From Eutrigla gurnardus (Eukaryota; Chordata; Actinopteri; Perciformes; Triglidae), in assembly GCA_963514095.1 (NCBI GenBank), contig OY741267.1, positions 1,938,913 through 2,002,912 on the forward strand: 64,000 nt of DNA. Direction: 5' to 3'. Below the pieces are notes generated by a model. That model had not been told where the DNA came from and searched no databases. It saw nothing but the letters and a program-made list of their open reading frames with translations. How positions within the stretch are numbered: position 1 is the first letter of the stretch; every line of letters begins with the position of its first letter. The translations under genes were made by a program, and so were the position numbers. Positions 34,501 through 48,233 of the stretch are shown piece by piece.

Positions 34501-36207
34501 CAGACAGGTAACCAGTCTATCACAGGGAGACATGTAGAGACAGACAGGTAACCAGTCTATCACAGGGCTAACATGTAGAGACAGACAGGTAACAAGTCTA
34601 TCACAGGGCTGACATGTAGAGACAGACAGGCAACCAGTCCATCACAGGGCTGACATGTAGAGACAGACAGGTAACCAGTCTATCACAGGGCTGACATGTA
34701 GAGACAGACAGGTAACCAGTCTATCACAGGGCTGACATGTAGAGACAGACAGGTAACCAGTCTATCACAGGGCTGACATGTAGAGACAGACAGGTAACCA
34801 GTCTATCACAGGGAGACATGTAGAGACAGACAGGTAACCAGTCTATCACAGGGAGACATGTAGAGACAGACAGGTAACCAGTCTATCACAGGGAAACATG
34901 TAGAGACAGACAGGTAACCAGTCTATCACAGGGAAACATGTAGAGACAGACAGGTAACCAGTCTATCACAGGGAGACATGTAGAGACAGACAGGTAACCA
35001 GTCTATCACAGGGCTGACATGTAGAGACAGACAGGTAACCAGTCTATCACAGGGCTGACATGTAGAGACAGACAGGTAACCAGTCTATCACAGGGCCGAC
35101 ATGTAGAGACAGACAGGTAACCAGTCTATCACAGGGCTAACATGTAGAGACAGACAGGTAACCAGTCTATCACAGGGAGAAATGTAGAGACAGACAGGTA
35201 ACCAGTCTATCACAGGGAGACATGTAGAGACAGACAGGTAACCAGTCTATCACAGGGCTGACATGTAGAGACAGACAGGTAACCAGTTTATCACAGGGAG
35301 ACATGTAGAGACAGACAGGTAACCAGTCTATCACAGGGAGACATGTAGAGACAGACAGGTAACCAGTCTATCACAGGGAGACATGTAGAGACAGACAGGT
35401 AACCAGTCTATCACAGGGAGACATGTAGAGACAGACAGGTAACCAGTCTATCACAGGGCTAACATGTAGAGACAGACAGGTAACCAGTCTATCACAGGGC
35501 TGACATGTAGAGACAGACAGGTAACCAGTCCATCACAGGGCTGACATGTAGAGACAGACAGGTAACCAGTCTATCACAGGGCTGACATGTAGAGACAGAC
35601 AGGTAACCAGTCTATCACAGGGCTGACATGTAGAGACAGACAGGTAACCAGTCTATCACAGGGCTGACATGTAGAGACAGACAGGTAACCAGTCTATCAC
35701 AGGGAGACATGTAGAGACAGACAGGTAACCAGTCTATCACAGGGAGACATGTAGAGACAGACAGGTAACCAGTCTATCACAGGGAAACATGTAGAGACAG
35801 ACAGGTAACCAGTCTATCACAGGGAAACATGTAGAGACAGACAGGTAACCAGTCTATCACAGGGAGACATGTAGAGACAGACAGGTAACCAGTCTATCAC
35901 AGGGCTGACATGTAGAGACAGACAGGTAACCAGTCTATCACAGGGCTGACATGTAGAGACAGACAGGTAACCAGTCTATCACAGGGGGACATGTAGAGAC
36001 AGACAGGTTAAAACAATGTAGACATTAATTCCACAAATTAATCCCATGTTAACGTGTTAATCTTGAACATCAGAGACATGAATAAACTCTACAAAGTCGA
36101 TGATGCCACAGGAAGAGGAGGGAACCATTGAGAGGAACAGGTTGTTGTGTTTTTTCATGTGATTTTTGAACATGTATAGAACAACATCCACCATATGTGA
36201 TAAGACC

Positions 36208-36240
<33 letters not shown>

Positions 36241-39200
36241 AGCTGACAACTCGGCAGTAAGCAACGCTGTCCCAGCAGAGAAGACCAAGGTGGAGAGTGT
36301 TGAACTGGTTCTACCCCCACATGCTAATCATCAGGTTGTTGTTTTATTATTTATTATTGTTTATCTCAGGAAGGGGTCTGACCTGCTGATTTGATCAAAC
36401 ATCATGCTATGTAATGCCTACGGTACCCATGCATGAGGAGCCAGGATGACGTATTTAGCTGTGATGTTGTTGGAAGCAACAGATGCTGAAATAACTGCAT
36501 GATGACGGTGATTTGAAAAGATTGTGAAAGGCTTGTTTTCAGAATGAAGCTTAGATTTCTCGCTGCTTGGCTTTATCTTGACATAAGTTGTTTGTATCAT
36601 AGACAGCATATGGTTTATGCATTATCTACACATCTGTTGGTCTCTGTACTAATATGAGGTCCTATCATAGAGCTCTCCATAACCACAGACGGATACAGTA
36701 TTTCTGATTCAACAGGAGGAGAATCTCAAAGCTGATAGGCTTTAGTAACACAGTGTGGAATACATGGAAGTCATTCGGGTATTTGAGTCGCTGCTTTGCG
36801 TTTGGTGGAAACACATCATTAGACTTTCTTTGACACGTTTTGTCTTACTAACTTCTGTAAAACATTTGGCTGTGGTGCCGTTGTGCAGCGTAATACACAG
36901 ATTTATTTCATTTCAAGGACTTTGTTCCTGTTGAAGACGATGCTTCATCAGTGTTGTTTCCGTTCTGAACTCCAGGTGAACACGTTCGGAGGACAGATCA
37001 TGGCCTGGATGGTGAACGTTGCTATCATTGCTGCCAGGTACAACCACACACATTTGAAACGTTATGTTCTCTTTTACTCTTTTTCTATAATCTCTCTCTG
37101 TGTGTATGCAGTCGTCTGTGTCAGGCTCATCCGACTCTGCGGACCATCGACATGTTCACCTTCAGAGGACCTTCTCAGGTCGGGGACAGACTGCTGCTGA
37201 GGGCTATAGTCAACAACGCCTTCAAAAGCAGGTCATCACCCTTTAACATATGGAGAATTAAACATGGCTGATGTATAAACGGCCACAGTAACCGCTCAGT
37301 AGTCAGCAGAGAACAACGTGTACACGAACTAAAGGAGCACTGATGGATGTGTGCTACAGCATGGAGGTCGGGGTGCGAGCAGAAGCTTTCCAGGAGGAGG
37401 GGCCTAACCGACACATCAACTCTGCCTTCATGACCTTCGAGGTGCTCAACGACCAAAGGAAGTCATGTACGTTACCACGGATACGACCTGAACCTTTGGT
37501 GAGTCAGCCAACAGAATGAACTACTGATGAAAAACACAGTAAGATGCTCGAAACAAAACACACACAAACGCACACACTTTTTCCTTTTCCAGGTTTAAAA
37601 AAGTTGTAAGTAATGTTGTCTTTGAACTCACTAATGGACAGCAAAGATCTCTTCAAATAAGAGTCAAATAAACAAATCAATACAAGTTACATTATATTGG
37701 CCCCGAGGTGCGTTGGCCCAGACCACCAGTCCAGCCCTGAGTACGAGTCCATGAGTACAGGACCCCCACTGCATCCCTATAACTGTATATGTACTGAACA
37801 ACATTTACATTTACATTTAGGCAGGGCCGTGCAGAGACCTTTGGAGGGGCAGGTGCTCAAAGTTAAAGGGGGCACATGGAGCATGAATTTGAAACGCCAT
37901 ACAGAAACATACCTTGCAATATAACTAGCTGAATGGTAGCAACTCATACTCATAAAGAATGTAACATGGAATCACAACACACCATGTCATTGTCCACACC
38001 TCATATATTTGTTAGAGGCCAGTGCAAAGCAAAATTAGTCTCTGTTTGACCTGATGGGGTACATTGAACAGCTTCTGTTGAGGGGGTTGGTGAGGAGGCT
38101 GCTGCTGCTGATATTGCTGCAGTTGTTGGGCTGTATTGATCTGAGAGTGTGAGAGCATGGGAGAGATAGTAGCTGATTAAACAAGTGTTATGTGATCATG
38201 ATAAGATGCCAAGATAACTAGCATTGAAAATGGCTCACTGTGACTGACCTGCCATACTGCTGATAGTTTGGAAATTCAACATGAAATGTTTCATCCTAGC
38301 ACTGTCGCCTCACAGCCTAGGGTCACGGGTTCGATTCCCGGGTCTGCCCGTGGTCCTTCTGTGTGGAGTTTGCATGTTCTCCCCGTGTAAGCGTGGGTTC
38401 TCTCCGGGTTCTCCGGCTTCCTCCCACAGTCCAAAGACATGCAGGATGGGAATAGGTTAATTGGTGACTCTAAATTGCCCGTAGGTGTGAGTGTGAGCGT
38501 GAATGGTTGTTTGTCTCTACATGTTAGCCCTGTGATAGACTGGTTACCTGTCCAGGGTGTACCTGGACATTGCCTTCGCCCAATGAAAGCTGGAATCGGC
38601 TCCAGCCCCCCCGCGACCCTGAATACAGGATAAGCGGTAGAAAATGGATGGATGGATGTTTCATCCTGTATTTATTAACAGACATGTTTTCATATCTAAC
38701 TGTAACTGAAAGTGGAACATTAATAATGGGAGAAACCCAAAAACATGCATACATAATGATAGATAATGTAACAGAACAACAACATTGAAATAGTTTTTTT
38801 ATTGTTGTTTTCTCTAACTGAATACCTCTGCAATGTAAATAGCTGGTACATGTGTTATTCTTACCTTTTGTGCTCTTTGTCATCCAGCTGGCGAGGGATA
38901 CACTGCCTTTCGCAGCCTCGTGCAGCTCCTTTCATTTTTTCTTTAACCTCCTCTCCTTACGAGGCATCTCTGCATGAAATATGATCGTTAAACTACAATC
39001 TGATGCACATAAAACACACACACACACACAGTGACATTTCATACCTTTTCAAAAATTGTATTGTATAGCCACGAATTTAATCCATTCATAATCTGCCATT
39101 TATTATTCCTAGTACTAAATTATTAAAGTAAAAAAATAATTAAATGATATATAAATCATGTAATTAAATATTTTTGTGCTTTTATTCAGTTTGACTATCG

Positions 39201-42200
39201 ACTTTGCGCAAGACAGCAAGGTTCTAAAAGTTATATAATTTGTATGCATATTATATTTAATTTGTTAAATGAGAGGTTGAGAAAATCAAAATTCTAATTC
39301 TTCTATTATTGTTGTATTTATACTGTAATAGTCCACAATTATGTGAATATGGATATTGCATAGCTTTAGTGAAATAACATAGTCTATTCCTCATTGCCTC
39401 TAGAAACATAGGAAAAAACAGCTTGACAGTAAAATTATACATGATATCTCTCTAAGGCACTTTGCCCGTGACAAGAGAAACGTACAGAAACCAAAAAAAA
39501 AAAAAGCCTGACATACTTTCCCCCCACAGCACGCTGTGTGTGGTTAATGGCTATAACTTGTGAGAGGTGTGTGTGCAGAGTTGGACGACACAGAGGATGC
39601 TCATTGCTGACTTCACTTCGTCAGTCATCTTGCAAGAATAGACCATGCACAAACGAATACCGCTGCAAAACCTACTCACCGGAAAAGTTGTTTCCTCCCT
39701 GTCCGATTAAAAAGTGAGGTTTCACGAGACGAGCAGTGGCTTAGCGTTTAGCAGCAGGGCATGTCTGGGCACGTCAGGGCAGTGACGGCAGAGTGAGGGC
39801 ACGTTGTGGATCATGTGACCGACCAAGGTAGATCTAAATTATTATTATTTTGTTTTATTTATTATTATTTTGGGCCACACAGACACACACACACACACAC
39901 TCTTTGGGGGGAAAAATCACTTTGACAAAAGGGCACTTTGGGCATCAAGGGGCAAAGGGGCAGGTGCTCCAGTTTTATTCAGGTTAAGCTTGAGGTGATG
40001 TGCAGTTGTCCAGACAGAGATGTCAGCCAGACAGTCCGAGATAAGAGTTGCAATGTGGGTGTCAGAGGTTGGGGGGGGAAAGAGGGGAATAGCTGGGTGT
40101 CATCTGTGTAACAATGGTAGGAGAATCCATGTGATGTAATTACAGATCTGGTGTATAGTGAGAACAGAAGCGGTCCTAATACTGAGCCTTGAGGGACACC
40201 CATGTCCAGAGAACAGGGTTTGGACATAGAGCCAGGTTAGAGCAGAGTCAGTGATGCCAAGTTCAGCCAGGGTGGAGAGGGGGATTTGGTGGTTGACTGT
40301 GTCGAATGCAGCAGATAGGAGGAGGAGAATGAGAATGGAGGAGTGGGATGAGGCTCTGGCGTCCCCACCGGACACTCCCCCTCTGTACGAATCCATAATC
40401 TGGACTTTCTCTACATTACTGAGACATGGCAAAGACCAGAGGAATATTTCTCACCGATGAGACCACACACCCGGATACTACATGGAGAAGCCACGCCTCC
40501 ATGGGCATGGTGGTGGAAAACAGCTGAGGAAGGCTTCTGACCCCTGAGAGATGAGAGAGATGAGATTCAACTTTATTGTCATTGTGCAGTGTACAAGTAC
40601 AGAGACAACGAAATGCAGTTAGCATCCATCCAGAAGTGCAAAACAGCAGTAAAGTGCAGAGTATGTGCAAATGTACACTGTAAAAATAAGAATAAGAATA
40701 TTGCAGTGGGGTATGTACAAGTATGTGCAAATATACAGTTTAGGAACAAGTATGGGAGGTGCACTAGATGAGTGCGAGTGCAATATGGCAGAAAACAGTA
40801 TGAAAAATACACTATAACACTAAGTACGCTGGGTGAGTATGATTACACTATTTACATATGAATATACTATGTCAGTATTATACACTATATATACATTTAT
40901 TAAGTTAAGGCAGTATGAATACACTAATAAATGGAAAACACTTTAAGAGTATACTAATATGAATATGATTTCCAGTGAACAAGAATGTACATTATGGTCA
41001 GAATAAATAGCTAAATAAATAGGGGTGCTATGGGTGGAGTGAGTCCTGCTATCACCGTGGTTTAGAGTTCAACACTATGGCCTATAATCTCTGTCTGTCT
41101 GTCTGTCTGTCTGTGTGTGTCTCTCTCTCTCTCCACAGGAAGGAGGGAGGAGGTTTCAAGAGGCCATAGCCAGAAAGAAGATCAGATTAGACAGGTAAAC
41201 CTGTCATCTGTCTGTTCCTGTGAAGAGAACCTACTTTCTAAGACTTCTGTGTGTCAGAAGTGAGTTTATATTGTCAGGTTTTAGGGAAGAGTTCAGGACC
41301 CAAAAGCAGACAAAAACAACAACAAAAATCCCTGCAACTAAGGTTTATTAAATAAGGCTTGCAAAAAATGTTCCATGAAGCACTGAGCACACAGGAAACT
41401 CCAAGGAAACAGACGAAACACACATGGGCTGATTGGGAGATGAGAGTGGGGAAACATGAGGGCAGGCTGAGGGGTGGATGGGGAATACACCAGGGACCAG
41501 GTAAGGCTGACGAGGCTCATCACATACACATGTGAAACACGGGGAAAGAGCGGGAAGCTGAAACAGGATGTAAAGCAAACAACATAACACAGAACGAGAC
41601 TACAAAATAAAACGGGAAGTCAAAAACGCCAAACGTGACACAAGAACCAGAGACTATAAAATAACAGAGCAAAATAACGAAACAAAAACCCAAGATATGA
41701 CATGTATGTTATTTTCAGTTAACTTACTTCAGTCACTACTAATCGGAGAGATTTAACTTTTCAGGAAGAGCACAACCTACAGAAATGTCCATTTCTTTTT
41801 TGTTCAAAATCTTCATGAGCTTAAATCAAAGATCTAATTTTTCTACCTACAAAAAAGCCTATTTCTCTCAAATTTAAGTTTCAAGTTTAGTATTTATTAA
41901 TACTATTAATAATATTTATTAATCATTTCACACAAAAAGGTTATGCTCAGGTTAGTGGTAAAACCAGAGGTGGGTAAACTCTGAATTCTGTGATCAGATT
42001 TACATTTACATTACATTTAGGTTATTTAGCAGACGCTTTTGTCCAAAGTGACTTACAATAAGTATTTTTTTTAAAAGAAAGAAACCACAACATATCATTG
42101 CCGATAAAGTAAGTGCTAAAAATAGAAACAAGTGTTAGATCCTCGTCTGTGTAAAGTAGTAGCTGTTCAGCAAAAAATACCTTAAGAACAACAGTGCTAT

Positions 42201-45200
42201 GATCAAAATGCTATAGGTAAGGGTTTGGCTGTTAGTGGGTCATGCTATGCAGAGTTGAGGTGAAGTCTGAACAGGTGAGACTTGAGCCTTTTTCGGAAGA
42301 TGGCAAATGACTCTGCTGTCCTGACATTGGTCGGGAGTTCGTTCCACCACTGAGGACCAGAACAGAGAAGAGTCTGGACTTTGCTGAGAGACATTTGTTT
42401 GATTTCAGCGATGGTGGTGCCAGCCGGCCAGCTGAAGTAGAGGAGCGAAGTGCTCTTGTCGGGGCGTGTGGTTTGACCAGTGTTTGAAGGTAGATGGGTG
42501 CCGTTCCATTGACGGCCCTGAAGGCCAGTGCCATCGTCTTGAATTGGATGCGTGCTGCAACAGGGAGCCAGTGGAGGTCACGGAGGAGGGGGGTCACATG
42601 GGAGAATTTGGGTAGATTCACAGTCACAGAGGCCGGGAGTCCGGCCAGGAGAGAGTTGCAGTAGTCAAGGCGGGAGATGACCAGTGCTTAGACCAGGAGT
42701 TGCGTTGCATCTTTTGTGAGGAAAGTCCGAATCCTGCGGATATTGTAGAGGGCAAATCACTATTATGAGGGTTTCTCATAATAGTGTTTAAATGTCTTGT
42801 TTATGTCTGTTGCTGAGGTTACCAATTTATCCCCTTGTTTAATTGCTGAGATTATATTTGAGTCTTTTCCTGTCACTTGTTTGGCTAATATCTTACCCGT
42901 TTTCTCCCCACCCTCATAGAAATTAGTTTTTAATCAATACAAGGTGTATTCTACTTTTTTATTGTAGATTTCGTGCAGCTGAGATTTAAGCTTACAAAGT
43001 TCCTGGTATTTAGATTCTGAAAATGTTTGTGCCAAATCATTTTCCTTTAATTTAATTTCACCTTCCAATTTTCTAATCTTATTTAGGCTTTCTTTTTTCT
43101 TCAGAGCTGAGTGTGCTATCAGTTTCCCTCTTATATAGGCTTTTGAGGCTTCCCATACTGTCGCAATATTCTCTGTACTGCCTATGTTTAGCTCGAAGAA
43201 AGATTTCAAATCTTCACCTAATAATGTCCTAAAGCCCTTATCCTGTAATAAGGAGGTATTCATTCTCCATCTGGTGTTCTTACCCATATCCGGTCCTGCA
43301 ATCATACACAATTCCACCGCTGCATGGTCTGTAATGGCAATAGATCGTATATTACAACTACTTACACTATTAATTAAAGGGCTTGCAATTAAAAACATAT
43401 CAATTCTAGAGTGTGATCTGTGGCAATGGGAAAAAAAGGTGTATTCCCTCTCCCGAGGATTAGTAAGTCTCCAGACATCAACGGGAACCATATCCTCTTT
43501 TAACATGTGTATTGCTTCCCTATCTTCTGTCATCAGTGGACCCTTAAACTGACTTTTATCTAATATAGGGTCCATGCATGATGCGTGTCTCGGCTTCCGA
43601 CAATCTCTCCTGCATAGCCCGTACTGTTGTTTTCAACTCAGTTGTCGTCTCCTTAATTGTCGAGACATCCGTTGAGACGCTCAACAGCGTTGTGCTCATT
43701 TTAGTAATTTCTTGGAACAAACTGTCGAGGGGGGGAGACGGGTCACCTGCCGAGCTTTCCTCATGCTGGGGGCTTCGCCGAGTCGCCATGCGGTCTGTGC
43801 TTTTAAAGAACTTCGACGATGACATTTTGCCTATTTTCTGTTCTTTCGTTTCAATAAAACAACACCAACCTTATTCTCTTAAAGGTAGAAGTAAATCTTA
43901 ATCAAATGTGAGCCTCTATTTTGAAATAATTAACGATTTTACATGTCGGGGAGTGGAGAGTCCCTAGACAGCAGCCATCTTGTTCGCCGCATCCACGTGG
44001 CTCTCCGTGGACAAAATTTGAGAGAAATAGGCTTTTGGAGTACGTAGAATAAGTCTTAGATCTTTGATTTCAGCTCATAAAAAATTGGAGTAAAAGCAAA
44101 AGTATTGCGTTTATATTTGTGTTCAGTGTAGGTATCACCCGGGTCTCACATTACAATTATCTTTTCAAAAGTGCTTGTAATTGCTCTCCTTTTTGTTGTG
44201 TTAGAAAGTACATCATTTCCAACCAGCAGGGAGAGGTCCCTCTGTCTGTGCCGTGGGACCCCAGAAACCAGGTGAGACATGGATCAGGACGTTCATCCGG
44301 CTTGTTCCTACATCCATTCCTCTGCATGTGTCTAAAACTAGAAACAAGTGTTAGACCCTCATCTGAGTAAAGTAGTAGCTGTTCAGCAAAACATACCTTA
44401 AGCAACAGTGCTATGGTCAGAGTGCTATAGGTAAGGTTGTTTTTTTTTGGGGGGGGGGGGGTGGGGGGGTGTTAGTGGGTCATGCTATGTAGAGTCGAGG
44501 TGAAGTCTGAACAGGTGAGTCTTGAGCCTTTTTCGGAAGATGGCAGTGACTCTGCTGTCCTGACATTGGTCGGGAGTTCGTTCCACCACTGAGGACCAGA
44601 ACAGAGAAGAGTCTGGACTTTGCTGAGCGACATTTGTTTGATTTCAGCGATGGTGGTACCAGCCGGCCAGCTGAAATAGAGGAGCGAAGTGCTCGCTTCG
44701 GGGCATGAGGTTTGAGCAGTGTTTGAAGGTAGATGGGTGCCATTCCATTGATGGCCCTGAAGGCCAGTGCCATCGTCTTAAATTGGATGCGTGCTGCAAC
44801 AGGGAGCCAGTGGAGGTCACGGAGGAGGGGGGTCACATGGGAGAATTTGGGTAGATTGAAGATAAGGCGTGCTGCAGCGTTCTGGATACGCTACAATGGT
44901 TTAGTCGCCGAGGCCGGGAGTCCGGCCAGGAGAGAGTTGCAGTAGTCAAGGCGGGAGATGACCAGTGCTTGGACCAGGAGTTGCGTTGCATTCTTTGTGA
45001 GGAAAGTCCGAATCCTGCGGATATTGTAGAGGGCGAATCTGCAGGATCGGGCCGCAGCAGTGATTTTAGGGGTGCAGGATAGTTGGTCATCGAGGATTAC
45101 ACCCAGGTTCCTCGCAGATGACGACGGCAATACTGTGATGCCCTCGACAGTGACCGACAGGTCCATGCGAGGGCAGTCTTTCCCTGGGATGAAGAGGAGT

Positions 45201-47382
45201 TCAGTTTTATTCAGGTTAAGCTTGAGGTGATGTGCAGTTGTCCAGACAGAGATGTCAGCCAGACAGTCCGAGATGCGAGTTGCAATGTGGGTGTCAGAGG
45301 ACGGGGGAAAAGAGAGGAACAGCTGGGTGTCATCTGCGTAGCAATGGTAGGAGAATCCATGCGATGTGATAACAGAACCTAGTGATCTGGTGTATAGTGA
45401 GAACAGAAGCGGTCCTAATACTGAGCCTTGAGGGACACCCGTGTCCAGAGAACAGGGTTTGGTCATAGAGCCATTCCATGTGACCTGAAAGGTGCGATTT
45501 GTCAGGTATGATGTAAACCAGGTGAGAGCAGAGTCAGTTATGCCAAGTTCAGCCAGAGTGGAGAGGAGGATTTGGTGATTGACTGTGTCGAATGCAGCAG
45601 ATAGGTCGAGAAGAATGAGAACAGAGGAGTTGGATGAGGTTCTGGCGTCTCGCAGGGACTCGGTCACTGTGAGGAGGGTCGTCTCAGTGGAGTAAGCAGT
45701 CCTGAATCCTGATTGATTAGGGTCAAGGAGGTTGTTCTGCGAGAGATAGGATGACAGTTGGTTGTAGGCGGCACGTTCCAAGGTTTTAGAGAGGAATGAA
45801 AGAAGAGATACAGGTCTGTAGCTTTGGATGTCAGTGGGTTTTTTAAGGAGGGGCTTCACTGTAGCTGTCTTAAAAGCCGCTGGAATGACACCTGAGGTGA
45901 GGGAAGAGTTGATCAGGGTGGTGAGGAATGGCAAGATGTCGTGTAAAATGTCTTGGAGAAGAGAGGAGGGAATCGGGTCAAGGGAGCAGGTGGTGGCACG
46001 GTTAGATGTAACAAGTGCGTGAACGTCTTCAGAGGTGAGGGGGCTAAAGCTGGTAAGGCCATCAGAGTTGAGAGTTGGGGGAGATGTCTTCTGGGAGGGA
46101 ATAAGCGTGAATGAGGAGCTGATGTCATTTACTTTCTTGGTAAAGTAAGTTGCAAAGTCATCAGCAGTAAGGGAGGAAGGAGGGGGAGGGGTAGGAGGGG
46201 TGAGGAGGGAGGAGAACATGGAGAAGAGTTTCCTGGGGTTGGAGGCAGAAGCTGCTGAAACAGTTGAGGTGAAGTCAGAGAGGAGGTGGTGGTAGTGAGC
46301 AAGGTCCTCGTGCTGGCCCGACATAGATAATTGAAAAAGCTCTCTAGCGCATGGTCGCGAGGTCGAACACATGAAGCCTGATTAAAAAATACAGGGTACA
46401 ATATACCCGGTGATTTAAGGTCATCGTATTTCCGATTATTTTGATTGGTTTTCACTTAAAAGAATGATATGTCTTTTCTATGACGCAATAAAACGTTTTG
46501 TAAAATGTGATTATGGGGATAATATTAGGAATTGGGAAGTCTTTGGGCCAGAATGGTCGGATGGCATGAGATTGTCTACACATGTTGAAATAATAATCAG
46601 ATTTATATGAATAGGTTCTGCACTGAATTATATTTTAATTGCACTTAAACAGGTTGTGTTGACTGATGGGCTTTCAGTTTGGAAAGTGACCAGCAGTGAT
46701 GTAAATAAGTATATATTTGTAAACCTAATAGTATATATTTGTAAACCTAATATACAAACAGGCACAGATGTCATCAACAATTGTGTACCCGGTGGGGCTT
46801 TACTCAACATCACTGTTCAAGTTTTCCAATGAAGACTGTTGGGTGTCATTTCAATGACGTCATTGACTTGTTGAAACAGCCCTAGAACAGACATGCAAAA
46901 AAAAAAAACCTAATACCTAATAAACCTAAACCTAATATCTGAAATGAGAAATAGCATAAGATTATTGAGATAGTGTCTTCTGCTCTGTGTGCATGCCTAT
47001 GTGATTGCTTGCTCATGCATCTGTATGTGTGTTTCTAGGTGTATCTGAGCTATCACAATGTTTCAGCTCTGAAGGTGATGGCTGCTAGAAACAACTGGCA
47101 CCTCAGCTCTGAGAAAGACAAGGTAACCGCTGCACGTTCCTGTGTTTTGTTCCCCCGTCCCCCACGAGAAGCCGGATGTTTCATGGGATTATTTGTTGTC
47201 AGGTTCGTCTGTACACCTTGGAGCAGAAGTCCATGTTGAGTTTCAGGGTGGAATCAGAGGTGGATGTTCCTGCTCACAGAGCGTTTGCTCTGCTGGCTGA
47301 GCTGAGCAACAGGCCGAGCTGGGACACACATTATCAGTAATACACACACACACACACGCACACACTGGAAATCAACAGATTA

Positions 47383-47424
<42 letters not shown>

Positions 47425-47934
47425 CTATGTTTATACATTATAGTCCTGAAGTTTCTTGAAAGCCATATCAGAGTAGTATTTGCATTTGGCCATGACATAT
47501 CAAGTATATCAAATGATAATGTCACCTATTAACTTATCCAAATATTAGGAGCACTATCCAGCACCCGGGGAGTTTGGAGGTTTGGTGAATTGTTCAAGAG
47601 CATCTTGGCATTGCCAAGGAGGCACACCTCTCAAATTGCAACTACATACACTATATTGCCAAAAGTATTCACTCATCTGCCTTGACTGGCATATGAACTT
47701 AAGTGACATCCCATTCTCAGTCCATAGGGTTTAATATGACGTCGGTTCACCCTTTGCAGCTATAACAGCTTCAACTCTTCTGGAAGGCTTTCAACCACTT
47801 CTTGTTGAGTTGCTGTCGTTCCCAATCGCTTCCACGTTGTAATAATCCCACTGACAGTTGACTGTGGAATATTTATGAGGGAGGACATTTCACGACTGGA
47901 CTTGTTGCACAGGTGGCATCCTATCACAGTACCA

Positions 47935-48004
<70 letters not shown>

Positions 48005-48021
48005 CTTATCACAGTACCAGG

Positions 48022-48110
<89 letters not shown>

Positions 48111-48183
48111 CTATCACAGTACCAGGATATATATATATATATATATGTGTATATATATACATATACATCCTATCACAGTACCA

Positions 48184-48233
<50 letters not shown>

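Noticed and set aside
34210..36010. Regularly spaced repeat array resembling CRISPR at first glance
   Set aside because: Units are directly tandem with no unique spacers, in a vertebrate intron. It is a minisatellite.
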